Shown here piece after piece: positions 7,793 through 15,924 of a stretch of DNA of 64,000 bases. Source of the DNA: Acidobacteriota bacterium (GTDB lineage: Bacteria; Acidobacteriota; Thermoanaerobaculia; Multivoradales; JBCCEF01); contig JBCCHV010000001.1 of assembly GCA_039028635.1 (NCBI GenBank), forward strand, positions 186,001-250,000, given 5' to 3'. The notes under the pieces are model-generated. The model was not told where the DNA came from, ran no database searches, and saw only the letters and a list, made by a program, of their open reading frames with translations. Position 1 is the first letter of the stretch; every line of letters begins with the position of its first letter. A program made the position numbers and the translations under genes.

Positions 7793-10297
7793 GTGATGAG
7801 CCGAGCCTCGGGCCACTCGCCGATTCCCTGGGACCGCATCGAGGCGGCCCTCGACGAGCTGATCGAGGCCCCGCCCGCGGAGCTCCGAGAGCAGGCTCGG
7901 CGTTTGAGTGAGGGTGACCCCGCCCTCGAACGGGAGCTCCTCTCCCTGGTTGCTGGCCTGGAGGTCTCCGACGATCCCCTCGAGCGGGGCTTCGATGGCA
8001 GCGCCGGACGACTCCTCGAGGGGCTCGAGGCGGAGCTGATCGAAGAGGTCGAGGCGCGCTATCAGCGGCTCGGTGCCTATCGCCTCGGCGACCTGATCGG
8101 AGTCGGTGGCATGGGGCGGGTCTACCGCGCTCGACGGGCTGACGGCCTGTTCGATCGCGCCGTCGCGGTCAAGATCCTGCGCTGGGAGCTGAGCCAGGAG
8201 GCGCTGGTCCCGAGGTTCGAGTCGGAGCGACGGATTCTCGCCGATCTCGAGCATCCCGCGATCGCTCGCATGCTCGACGGCGGCGTCACCGACGACGGCG
8301 TTCCCTACCTGGTCATGGACCTCGTCGAGGGGCTCCCGATCGATCAGTTCTGTCGCGAGGGCGACCTCGAGGGACGGGCCATCGTCGGGGTCGTCCTGCC
8401 GGTGGTCGAGGCGGTCGATTACGCCCATCGACGGCTGGTGATTCATCGCGACCTCAAGCCCGCCAACATCCTGGTGCAGGACGACGGGCGACCGAAGCTG
8501 CTGGATTTCGGGGTCGCCAAGCTGTTGGATCCTTCCCGCCAGGCCGGACTGACGGTTGGTGATGGGGCTCCCTACACGCCGTCCTTCGCGGCTCCCGAAC
8601 AGCTGCGAGGAGAGGCGGCCAGCACCGCCACCGATGTCTATGCACTGGGCTGCTTGCTCTACCTGCTGTTGGCCCGGCGCCTGCCCTTCGAGGCAGCCCC
8701 CGATCGCCCCGATCCCCGGCTGCAAGGTCGAGTGCCGCGGCCCCCTTCCGCCTTCGTCTCGGGGAGGGCCGACCGGGAGCTCGATGCCATCGTTCTGAAG
8801 TGCCTGCATCCAGAAGTCGAGGGGCGCTATCCCGGAGCCGGCGCTCTGGCTGCCGACCTCGAGGCCTGGCTGGAGGGCATGCCGGTGCGGGCGGTACCAC
8901 CGTCCGGCGCCTATCGGCTGCGGAAGTTCCTGCGCCGTCATGCCCTGGCTTCGGTCTTCGCCGGGTTGGCCCTGGTCTCCCTGTTGTCGGGAATGGCGGC
9001 GGCGCTCCACCAGGGGGCGGTCGCCCGCCACGAAAGGGACCGGGCCCAGAGCCTGGCGGACCTCTCCCTCGAGATCCTGCGGCTGGGCGATCCCCAGGAC
9101 TTCGGGGGTGGCCGAATCTCCGTCCAAGAGCTTCTCGAAGCCGGTGCCGAAAAGGCCGAGAGGATTCAAGATCCGGCGACTCGAGGCCGGGTCCTGGCGG
9201 TGATCGGCGAGGGGCTGGCGAATCTCGAGGTGATGGCTTCGGCAGCCGATCATCTGATGGCGGCGGCGGCCGCCTTCGAGCAATCGGCGGAGCACCGCGA
9301 GCGCATTCCCGAGGTGCTACTGCGCGCCGCCGAGCCGCTGGCGTCGTCGGGGCGCCTCGAAGCAGGGCTGCAGGCGAGCGCGGAAGCGATCCGTCGCGTC
9401 GAGGAAGCATCCGGGACGCAGGAGACCCGCCTCGCGGCGGCCCTCTATGGCCGCGCCTTTCTCCTGGTGCGCTATGCCGACCACACGGACCCTCGGCGGG
9501 AAGAAGCGCGATCGCTGCTCGAAGGTGCCGCCGAGATGCAGCGACGGGCAGCGCCGCAGGGCAGCGAAGAGCTGGCCAAGAGCCTGCATCTGCTGGGGAT
9601 GTTCCTGGCGGGGGAGTTTCGCAAGGGCGGTGCCGGAGTCGAAGGGACGGTCGAGAAGGGCCTCGACCTGATGCGCCGGGCGGCAGAGATGCGTTCCGCC
9701 CTCGGTGGCCCCGACGGTCGCGCCATGATCGACTCGCTGAACGATCTCGCCTTGAGTCTCGATAGCCTGGGCCGATTCGATGAGGGTTTCGAGGTCATGC
9801 GACGGGCGATGGCGATCGCCGACGAGCGCCTCGAGGCGAGCAATTCGACGCTCCTGTCGGTGCGCCAGAACCTGGCCGCCTTCTACCGCGACGCGGGCCA
9901 GTTCGAGGAAGCCCGCAGGTTGTACCAAGGTGTCGTCGACCAGGCGCGAGGCGCGGGGATGGAACCGGCCGGAGTGGCGCTCTTCGGTCTGGCGCGGGTG
10001 ACCGCCGGACTGGGGGATCTGGCGGCGGCCGAGGTCCTCGCCCGGGAGGGATTCGAGTTCTATGCGGATTCCGATATCCGCCACTGGATCCTGGGCGAGT
10101 TGCTGGGGGAGATCTGGCGCCGGCAGGGGCGGTTCAGCGAGGCTGGGAGCCTGCTTGGGGAGACCCTCGAGGAGTTCGAGAAGCGCCAAGGAAAGGACTC
10201 ACCCCGGGCGCGATCGACTCGGCGAGAGCTCGACGCGGCCCGGCGAGGCTCGCGAGCAGAACTGTGGGTGCCGCCGCGAGCCGCGCCCGGCTCCTGA
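7793..10297 (+). CDS. Ser/Thr protein kinase with transmembrane helix and TPR sensor tail
   Basis: An 834-residue protein. Residues about 95-360 are a Hanks-type kinase domain with all key motifs: glycine loop IGVGGMGRV (102-110), VAVK lysine K127, catalytic loop HRDLKPAN (D220), DFG (D238) and an APEQ segment. A juxtamembrane basic stretch leads to one hydrophobic helix at about 383-405. The remaining ~430 residues are TPR-type helical repeats, presumably periplasmic. The N-terminal ~90 residues form a helical leader common in kinases of Acidobacteriota-like bacteria. GTG (7793) and ATG (7796) are consecutive possible starts. It is a paralogue of the truncated protein at 1-1092. It is convergent with a haloperoxidase gene and followed by a structured element. 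Confidence 0.9.
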   Translation: MMSRASGHSPIPWDRIEAALDELIEAPPAELREQARRLSEGDPALERELLSLVAGLEVSDDPLERGFDGSAGRLLEGLEAELIEEVEARYQRLGAYRLGDLIGVGGMGRVYRARRADGLFDRAVAVKILRWELSQEALVPRFESERRILADLEHPAIARMLDGGVTDDGVPYLVMDLVEGLPIDQFCREGDLEGRAIVGVVLPVVEAVDYAHRRLVIHRDLKPANILVQDDGRPKLLDFGVAKLLDPSRQAGLTVGDGAPYTPSFAAPEQLRGEAASTATDVYALGCLLYLLLARRLPFEAAPDRPDPRLQGRVPRPPSAFVSGRADRELDAIVLKCLHPEVEGRYPGAGALAADLEAWLEGMPVRAVPPSGAYRLRKFLRRHALASVFAGLALVSLLSGMAAALHQGAVARHERDRAQSLADLSLEILRLGDPQDFGGGRISVQELLEAGAEKAERIQDPATRGRVLAVIGEGLANLEVMASAADHLMAAAAAFEQSAEHRERIPEVLLRAAEPLASSGRLEAGLQASAEAIRRVEEASGTQETRLAAALYGRAFLLVRYADHTDPRREEARSLLEGAAEMQRRAAPQGSEELAKSLHLLGMFLAGEFRKGGAGVEGTVEKGLDLMRRAAEMRSALGGPDGRAMIDSLNDLALSLDSLGRFDEGFEVMRRAMAIADERLEASNSTLLSVRQNLAAFYRDAGQFEEARRLYQGVVDQARGAGMEPAGVALFGLARVTAGLGDLAAAEVLAREGFEFYADSDIRHWILGELLGEIWRRQGRFSEAGSLLGETLEEFEKRQGKDSPRARSTRRELDAARRGSRAELWVPPRAAPGS

Positions 10298-10353
10298 AGC
10301 ACGCGTTGGAAAACACCAGTGACAGCCACCGGCCCGAGACCGGCCGGGGGTTC

Positions 10354-10561
10354 ATGAGGAAACCTCGCGGGCCGATGCGAGGAGCCTTGCCCGCAGACGA
10401 GCGTCCGAGGCGCCAGGCCGGATTTCTCGGCGAGATGGTGGAAGTGGTCGAAGATGAAAGACATTCGCCCCCGGCGCGACACAGCACTCGACGTGCTGTG
10501 AGGAGCCGAGGGCTCGGATGACGAAGCGGTCAACGACCTGCGCCGAAGGTCGGCGAGAAGG
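10354..10561 (+). ncRNA. Putative structured RNA element, copy A (convergent intergenic region)
   Basis: Lies between the stop codons of two convergent genes. Read on the + strand it shows: a GAGG-AAA-CCTC mini-hairpin (10356-10366); GAAGATGnAAGnCAT (10450-10464); a long helix pairing 10462-10475 with 10505-10520; and an apical hairpin CACAGCAC-TCGAC-GTGCTGTG (10480-10500). A short helix GGTCG/CGACC (10446-10450 with 10534-10538) encloses it. The same blocks in the same order recur at 60088-60213 with different but still paired helix sequences. That makes it a candidate RNA or terminator family; the strand is uncertain. I do not recognise it as a known class. Confidence 0.5.
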
Positions 10562-10566
10562 TCGAC

Positions 10567-12300
10567 CTAGATGTTCTGCACCACGCCGTTGGTGATCCGG
10601 ATGCGCTGGCCATCGAAGCGGGTGAGCTCGTAGCCGGTGAAGACCTCGTTGTAGGTGCGGCTGTAGTCGGCGAGCAACCCGATCGCCTGGGCTTCGCCGA
10701 CGGCGATGCCATCGATGCCATCGGAGCGGTAGTGCACGCCGGCGGCATCGCGACCGAGGGAAATGTTGGCGGCCAGCTTGTTGATCTCGCCGCCGAGGGT
10801 CAGGGCCGCCCCGTTCCAGGCATCGAGGGCGAGACCGTCGGTGGTCGCTTCCACCGGCGCGGGCACTTCGAAGCTCTCGTCGAAGAAGGCCTTGAGAACG
10901 GTGCAGCAGGCGCCGGCGATGGTGGCGTGGCCGGCAGGGTAGGCCGGATGGGTCGGAGAGCCCTCCGGGAACGCCATCGGCAGCAGCCGGTTGCCATTGG
11001 CGGAAAGCACCCGCCCGACGGCGTCGGAGGCGACGATCTCATTGTTGATCTCGTACTTCTTGCGGCCGAGGGCCTGATTGTGCAGCCGGCCGGCGAACAT
11101 CTCCGGCCGCAGCCGGCGATGCACCGACCACTTCTGGTACCAGGCACCGGTGAGCGAGAGGCGGCCGGCCTTGGTCACCAGGTCGAGGATGTCCGGAGCG
11201 CCGAAGGAGACGAAGTTGCCCTGATTGGCGATGGTGTCGCGATAGGGATTGGTCGGTGAGAGGGCGTCGGCACCGAAGCTCAGCATGATGAGGGCGGCGT
11301 TGAAGTAGCCCTGGAAGACGACATCGCCGTGCACCCACTCGCCCAGACCGCGGTTGTCCTTGATGAAGCGGGGCTGGGGATCGAACTGCAGGGGCTGGCT
11401 GGGGGCCGCGCCGCGCTGGATGGCGAGCCACTCACCGTAGTCGGTCATGCGATCCTCACCCGCCAGCGGCGGGGAGTAACGCTGTTCGATGGTGCTCGGC
11501 CCGTAGGGCACCGTCAGCCACAGGAACTGGCTGATATACGGGCCGACGAGATCCCCCGGCGTCTCGCCGCGGAAGAGATTTCCGGGCGTCACCTGTCCGC
11601 CATCGAGGGGACCGACGGTCTCCGAGAAGGCATTGAGGTCGGCGGTGGCCGCAGCCACCAGCGGGTCACTGTCATAGTCGCGGAAGGGGACGTCGCGGGT
11701 CAGCGCCTGCCAGTAGACCTCACCCATCTCGGCGGCGATCTCGGCGCCGGTGAACTCCGGTGCCGGCCGCATCCGTGTGCCCCAACCGTCGAGGCCGCAC
11801 ATCTCGTACTTCAAGGCGGCCTGCGGGTTGGCGAGCTTGCGGTCGGCGACGCCGGAGAGGGGAATGGCGTCGAAGTCCGCCGGATCGCCGGTAGTGAGGG
11901 CGTTGCGCAAAGCGTTGTAGGCGCCCGGTCCGACCTCGCCGAGTCCGTTGTGGGGCAGACACTTCGAAAATTGAGCGCGGAAGTCCGGGAAAGTCGCTTC
12001 ATCGGCGTTGCAGTCCTGCACCGGAAGCGGGCCGGCGAGGTAGGCATCGGCCGCATCGGTGCGTAGCTGGGCGGCCGCCATGCGGCGATCGGCACCGTTC
12101 GTCGGGCCGACTTCGGCGGCCGTCGCGGTCTTCCTGGTCAGGGCTCCCAAGGACAATCCGCCGGCGGCGGCGAGGGCACCGGCACCGCCCAGGCCTTGCA
12201 GCAAGCCACGCCGGCTGAGGGGAAGGGATGGACTCGACGGGGTGGCGTTTTCGGCCGCGTCGCGCGGCTTGGCCTCATCTTCTAGATTCTTCTCGAACAT
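10567..12300 (-). CDS. Vanadium-dependent haloperoxidase-like protein 1 (Tat-exported)
   Basis: A 577-residue protein of the PAP2/vanadium-haloperoxidase superfamily. The vanadate-binding signature is visible in order: K-x6-RP type motif in KWSVHRRLRP; the P-A-G-H loop in SPTHPAYPAGHAT; and GRDAAGVHYRSDG, which supplies the Arg and His ligands. The N-terminus has a twin-arginine signal (SRRGLLQG followed by an Ala/Gly-rich core), so it is exported folded. I chose the ATG at 12300 (MFEKN) because GGGAG lies 6 bases upstream and the paralogue starts in the same way. Expected chemistry is halide oxidation with peroxide, or phosphatase activity. It is about 75-80 percent identical by eye to the next gene, with which it forms a tandem pair. 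Confidence 0.88.
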   Translation of the reverse strand: MFEKNLEDEAKPRDAAENATPSSPSLPLSRRGLLQGLGGAGALAAAGGLSLGALTRKTATAAEVGPTNGADRRMAAAQLRTDAADAYLAGPLPVQDCNADEATFPDFRAQFSKCLPHNGLGEVGPGAYNALRNALTTGDPADFDAIPLSGVADRKLANPQAALKYEMCGLDGWGTRMRPAPEFTGAEIAAEMGEVYWQALTRDVPFRDYDSDPLVAAATADLNAFSETVGPLDGGQVTPGNLFRGETPGDLVGPYISQFLWLTVPYGPSTIEQRYSPPLAGEDRMTDYGEWLAIQRGAAPSQPLQFDPQPRFIKDNRGLGEWVHGDVVFQGYFNAALIMLSFGADALSPTNPYRDTIANQGNFVSFGAPDILDLVTKAGRLSLTGAWYQKWSVHRRLRPEMFAGRLHNQALGRKKYEINNEIVASDAVGRVLSANGNRLLPMAFPEGSPTHPAYPAGHATIAGACCTVLKAFFDESFEVPAPVEATTDGLALDAWNGAALTLGGEINKLAANISLGRDAAGVHYRSDGIDGIAVGEAQAIGLLADYSRTYNEVFTGYELTRFDGQRIRITNGVVQNI

Positions 12301-13163
12301 CGACATCTCCCTACGATGAGAATTACGTTGCAAGGCGGGCGCAGTGGCTGCGCGCGACCCGCCGACTGAACTTCAGCTGACTCCCTCCCGCGGAGGCTAC
12401 CGCGAAGGTCGAGAGGCTGCGAGGCGTGAAGAGCTGAAAGAAGAACAGATCCGACAGGACAGGCTCATTCCGATGGCGCGTCAATCGAAAGCGTGACGAT
12501 GACGACATTGCCGCTCCCTCTCCATAGACCGTCCCCAAAACAGAGATCATGATGCGCTAGATGTATATGAGCTGCATTACGAATTATGTTTCGACGGCGT
12601 CTCCGATGGAAGCCCGAAGTCGGTGATTTCGTGGTCGCGGTCTCAAGAAATCGACAGGACTCGCCGATGGGCGATCACAAGCACGCGATCCCCGGGCCGG
12701 GGTCGAACCACCCGCCACCGGTGAAGGAGACGAGGGCGGGAGGGTCCTGGCGCACTCGAGGCGAATCTGGGCCGAGCCCAGGATGCGGCTGGCAGGAGGA
12801 AGAGAGACCTTGACGCCGTCGAGGGATCACGGCTCGCCCCAAGGCAGGGTTTCGATGATGGCGCCCGCTCCGAGGCGCCATTGCAGACCCTTCCCCGGCT
12901 CGAGCCGGGAGGTAGGCGACGCTTCAAGAGCGCTCGAGATCGTCGTGGGCGTGGGTGACCAGGGCCTGCGGAAGTGGACGTCAGGGATCGAACTCAGAGT
13001 CCCCGGCGGGAGAGCGAGGCGGGGTAGGCGCCGAGGGTCGGCAGGGCCAGCGAGGGCGCCGGCAAGGGCTCGAACCCACCGGCGGCTTCGTCGCCGAGGG
13101 TCGGCTTGCAGCAGATCCTCCCCACGGGTACCGGGACGTACCCGCGGGGAGCAGCGAGGTCGT
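12301..13163. other. Intergenic region between tandem haloperoxidase genes
   Basis: An 860-base gap. Next to gene 1 is a strong leader hairpin (12335-12362, GCGGG-CGCAG-TGG-CTGCG-CGCGA-CCCGC). At 12561-12588 is an AT-rich promoter-like patch that resembles one upstream of gene 2 (see 15111-15130). The segment 12600-13110 is GC-rich; short open frames occur on both strands but none has a ribosome site or recognisable protein. A hairpin at 13120-13149 follows the end of gene 2. Confidence 0.4.
13120..13149 (-). terminator. Hairpin downstream of haloperoxidase 2
   Basis: CCCCACGGGTAC pairs with GTACCCGCGGGG across a 6-base loop, with one mismatch in 12 pairs. It begins 14 bases after the stop codon of the minus-strand gene ending at 13164. 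No U-run follows, so this is a probable but not classical terminator. Confidence 0.45.
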
Positions 13164-14897
13164 CTAGATGTGGTGGACCGAACCGTTCCTGATCCGAATG
13201 CGCTGGCCGTCGAACCGGGTCAGCTCATAGCCGGCGAAGTTCTCGTTGTAGGTGCGGCTGTAGTCGGCGAGCAGGCCGATGGCCTGGGCTTCGCCGACGG
13301 CGAGCCCGTCGATGCCGTCGGAGCGGTAGTGGACGCCGGCGGCGTCACGGCCGATCGAAATGTTGGCGGCCAGCTTGTTGATCTCGCCACCGAGGGTGAG
13401 GGGAGCGCCATACCAGGGGTCGAGGGAAAGGCCGTCGCGGCTCGCTTCGACCGGCCCCGGGACCTCGAAGCTCTCGTCGAAGAAGGCCTTCAGGACCGTG
13501 CAGCAGGCACCGGCGATGGTGGCGTGGCCGGCGGGGTAGGCCGGATGGGTCGGCGAGCCCTCCGGGAAGGCCATCGGCAGCAGGCGAGTACCCTGCGCGG
13601 CGAAGACCCGAGCCACGGCATCGGAGTCGACGATCTCCGAGTGGATGCCGTAGTACTTGCGGTGGCGGACCTGGTTCTCGAGGCGACCGGCAAAGACTTC
13701 GGGACGCAGACGGCGATGGACCGACCATTTCTGGTACCAGGCGCCGGTGAGGGACAGGCGACCGGCCTTGGTGACCAGGTCCAAGATGTCCGGAGCTCCG
13801 AAGGAGACGAAGTTGCCCTGGTTGGTGATGTCGTCACGATAGGGATTGGTCGGCGACAGGGCCGCGCTGCCATAGCTGAGCATGATCAGGGCGGCGTTGA
13901 AGTAGCCCTGGAAGACGACATCCGTGTGGACCCATTCACCGAGCCCTCGGTTGTCCCGGATGTAGCGCTGCTGGGGATCGAAGTTCAACGGCACGCTCGG
14001 CGCCGCGCCCCGCTGAATGGCGAGCCATTCGCGGTAGTCGGTCATGCGATCGTCACCCGGGATCGGCGTGGTGTAGCGCTGCTCGATGGTGCTCGGGCCG
14101 TAGGGCACCGGTAGCCAGAGGAACTGGCTGATGTAGGGGCCGACGAGGTCCCCCGGGGTTTCGCCCCGGAAGAGGGTTCCCGGCGTCACCTGCCCACCGA
14201 CCTGCGGACCGACAGTCTGGGAGAAGGCGTTGAGGTCGGCGACGCCGGCGGCCACCAGGCCATCGCTGCCGTAGTCCCGGAAGGGGACGTCGCGGGTCAA
14301 GGCCTGCCAATAGACCTCGCCCATCTCGGCCGCGATCTCGGCGCTGGCGAAGGCCGGTGCGGGCCGCATGCGGGTTCCCCAGCCGTCGAGCCCGGTGAGC
14401 TCGAACTTGAGAGCCGACTGCGGATTGGCGAGCCGACGCTGGGCCACCGCTGCCAGGGGAATGGCATCGAAGTCGCCCGGGTCGCCGCTGCTCAGGGCGC
14501 GCAGGAGAGCGCGGTAGGCGTTCGGCCGGACTTCACCCAAGCGGTTGTGGGGCAGACACTTCGAGAACTGGGCGCGAAAATCCGAGTAATGGTCCTCGTC
14601 GCCGTTGCAGGGCTGGTTCGGAAGCGGTCCCGCCAGGTAGGCGTTGGCGGCTCGGCGCCGCAGTCGCGCCGCCCGCGCCCGACGAACGTTGTCGGTCGTC
14701 GGCCCGATCTCTTCGCCCGCGGCGATCTGAGGCTTCAGCGCTCCCAAGCTCAGGCCCCCGGCAGCCGCCAGGGCACCGGCGCCTCCGATGCCCTGCAGCA
14801 GGCCCCGTCGACTGATCGGCCCGACCTCCTCCTGAGGCTGCTCGTGAGTGGCGACCTTCGACTCGCTCTCGCTGCTTTTTCTGTCTTGCTCGAACAT
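13164..14897 (-). CDS. Vanadium-dependent haloperoxidase-like protein 2 (Tat-exported)
   Basis: A 577-residue paralogue of the protein at 10567-12300, same length, with the same active-site blocks: KWSVHRRLRP, PAYPAGHAT and GRDAAGVHYRSDG. The twin-arginine leader (SRRGLLQGIGGAGAL) is conserved and the ATG has GGAGAT just upstream. Differences cluster in the first ~110 residues and in a loop before the PAGH block (HRKYYGIHSEIVDSDAV here, KKYEINNEIVASDAV in the other). Both copies keep all catalytic residues, so neither looks degenerate. Two copies may differ in halide or substrate, or raise dosage. The promoter-like patch at about 15111 is shared with copy 1. Confidence 0.88.
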   Translation of the reverse strand: MFEQDRKSSESESKVATHEQPQEEVGPISRRGLLQGIGGAGALAAAGGLSLGALKPQIAAGEEIGPTTDNVRRARAARLRRRAANAYLAGPLPNQPCNGDEDHYSDFRAQFSKCLPHNRLGEVRPNAYRALLRALSSGDPGDFDAIPLAAVAQRRLANPQSALKFELTGLDGWGTRMRPAPAFASAEIAAEMGEVYWQALTRDVPFRDYGSDGLVAAGVADLNAFSQTVGPQVGGQVTPGTLFRGETPGDLVGPYISQFLWLPVPYGPSTIEQRYTTPIPGDDRMTDYREWLAIQRGAAPSVPLNFDPQQRYIRDNRGLGEWVHTDVVFQGYFNAALIMLSYGSAALSPTNPYRDDITNQGNFVSFGAPDILDLVTKAGRLSLTGAWYQKWSVHRRLRPEVFAGRLENQVRHRKYYGIHSEIVDSDAVARVFAAQGTRLLPMAFPEGSPTHPAYPAGHATIAGACCTVLKAFFDESFEVPGPVEASRDGLSLDPWYGAPLTLGGEINKLAANISIGRDAAGVHYRSDGIDGLAVGEAQAIGLLADYSRTYNENFAGYELTRFDGQRIRIRNGSVHHI

Positions 14898-15236
14898 CGA
14901 TATCTCCGTTCGACGTTTTCTCGGCTATCGGGCGAACCGCTTCGAGACCAACCCGGCCGAGCGATGAAATGACCGCGGCGAACTTCGCGGTAGAGAACCT
15001 CTGCTCGGGAGCAGAGTCAGGCTAGGAACGCTGAGCCGGCCGCGGCCGAGAGGCGAAGCAGCCAGCCTGTCCTCTACAAGGTGACTCTTGGGAGATAAAG
15101 CGAGACAGAAATATGTCTATATTACGTATTCGGAATTGAAGTGAGTTTGGTTTTGTCACCTCGCTGGTGGTCTCTCGCCCTCGGCGAGGCTGGCCGGTGC
15201 GATAGTCTGCCGAGGGAGCCGTTCGCTCTCGTCGCA
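14898..15236. promoter_or_regulatory. Divergent promoter region of haloperoxidase 2 and the DinB gene
   Basis: A 339-base gap. Near 15105-15120 is an AGACA-N6-TGTCT inverted repeat followed by an AT-rich run ATATTACGTATT. Aligned with 12561-12588 upstream of the other haloperoxidase, the common pattern is ATATG, a short gap, then ATTACGnATT. Both lie 210-265 bases upstream of the start codons, suggesting long leaders. A hairpin ACCGCG...CGCGGT lies within 14970-14992. No small gene is convincing here. Confidence 0.35.
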
Positions 15237-15761
15237 ATGAACTTCTCTCTGCCACACACCATCGAGATCCTCGAGCGCACGCCGGCCGTCCTCGACGCCT
15301 GGCTCGGCGGACTGAGCGAGCCTTGGCTGGATTGCGACGAGGGTGACCGAACCTTCAGTCCGCGGGACGTGCTCGGCCACCTTCTCGATGGCGAAGAGCT
15401 CGACTGGATTCCGCGCACCCACCATATTCTGCAGCTCGGAACCTCGCGTCCGCTGGCGGCCTTCGATCGCTTCGCTTTCCGCGAGCGCTATGCCGGCGAG
15501 GGGAGCCAGCAACTGCTGGCGACCTTGGCACGATTGCGAGCGCGCAATCTGGCCACCCTGAAGTCCCTCGACCTCGGCGAAGAGGAGCTCTCGATGCAGG
15601 GTCGTCACCCGGACCTCGGCCTCGTCACCTTGCGCCAGCATCTCGCCTGTTGGGCGGTCCATGATCTCGCCCATCTGCGTCAAGTGGCGCGGGTCATGGC
15701 AAAGCGTTATCGCTTCGATGTCGGGCCATGGACGAGCTATTTCCGAGTCTTCGAGGAGTAA
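15237..15761 (+). CDS. DinB-family protein (putative metal-dependent thiol transferase)
   Basis: A 174-residue protein with the DinB/YfiT four-helix pattern. An N-terminal helix (MNFSLPHTIEILERTPAVLDAWL) is followed by a 'DVLGHLLDGEELDW' helix with the first metal-binding His, and 'WAVHDLAHLRQVARVM' near the C-terminus supplies the HxxxH pair. Family members bind Ni or Zn through three His and include mycothiol- or bacillithiol-dependent transferases, but most have no known substrate. I chose the ATG at 15237 since it gives the usual family start; no strong ribosome site is visible. It stands alone and is followed by a hairpin. Confidence 0.82.
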   Translation: MNFSLPHTIEILERTPAVLDAWLGGLSEPWLDCDEGDRTFSPRDVLGHLLDGEELDWIPRTHHILQLGTSRPLAAFDRFAFRERYAGEGSQQLLATLARLRARNLATLKSLDLGEEELSMQGRHPDLGLVTLRQHLACWAVHDLAHLRQVARVMAKRYRFDVGPWTSYFRVFEE

Positions 15762-15777
15762 TTCCGACGACCTGGCC

Positions 15778-15795
15778 GCGGGACTTCGTTCCCGC
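15778..15795 (+). terminator. Short hairpin after the DinB gene
   Basis: GCGGGA pairs with TCCCGC around a CTTCGT loop, beginning 16 bases after the stop codon. The stem is GC-rich with a UUCG-like loop, but no T-run follows. A second hairpin, ACGGTC-GAAT-GACCGT, lies at 15851-15866 before the next gene. Confidence 0.35.
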
Positions 15796-15924
15796 CCTGA
15801 ACCCGCGACGCGCCACACCGTAAGATGGAGGGAACCTGGCGACCGATCCGACGGTCGAATGACCGTGGGTTGAACGGCCGGGTCGTCGGATGACCGAGCG
15901 GAGATGATCTCGAAGGGAGTGTCG

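Noticed and set aside
7625-9295. Long minus-strand open frame across the kinase gene
   Set aside because: It lies antisense to a kinase domain with all motifs intact; its Gln/Gly-rich translation is typical of a shadow frame.
12586-12927. Short open frames on both strands between the haloperoxidase genes
   Set aside because: No ribosome site, no similarity, and overlapping frames on both strands; expected by chance at this GC content.
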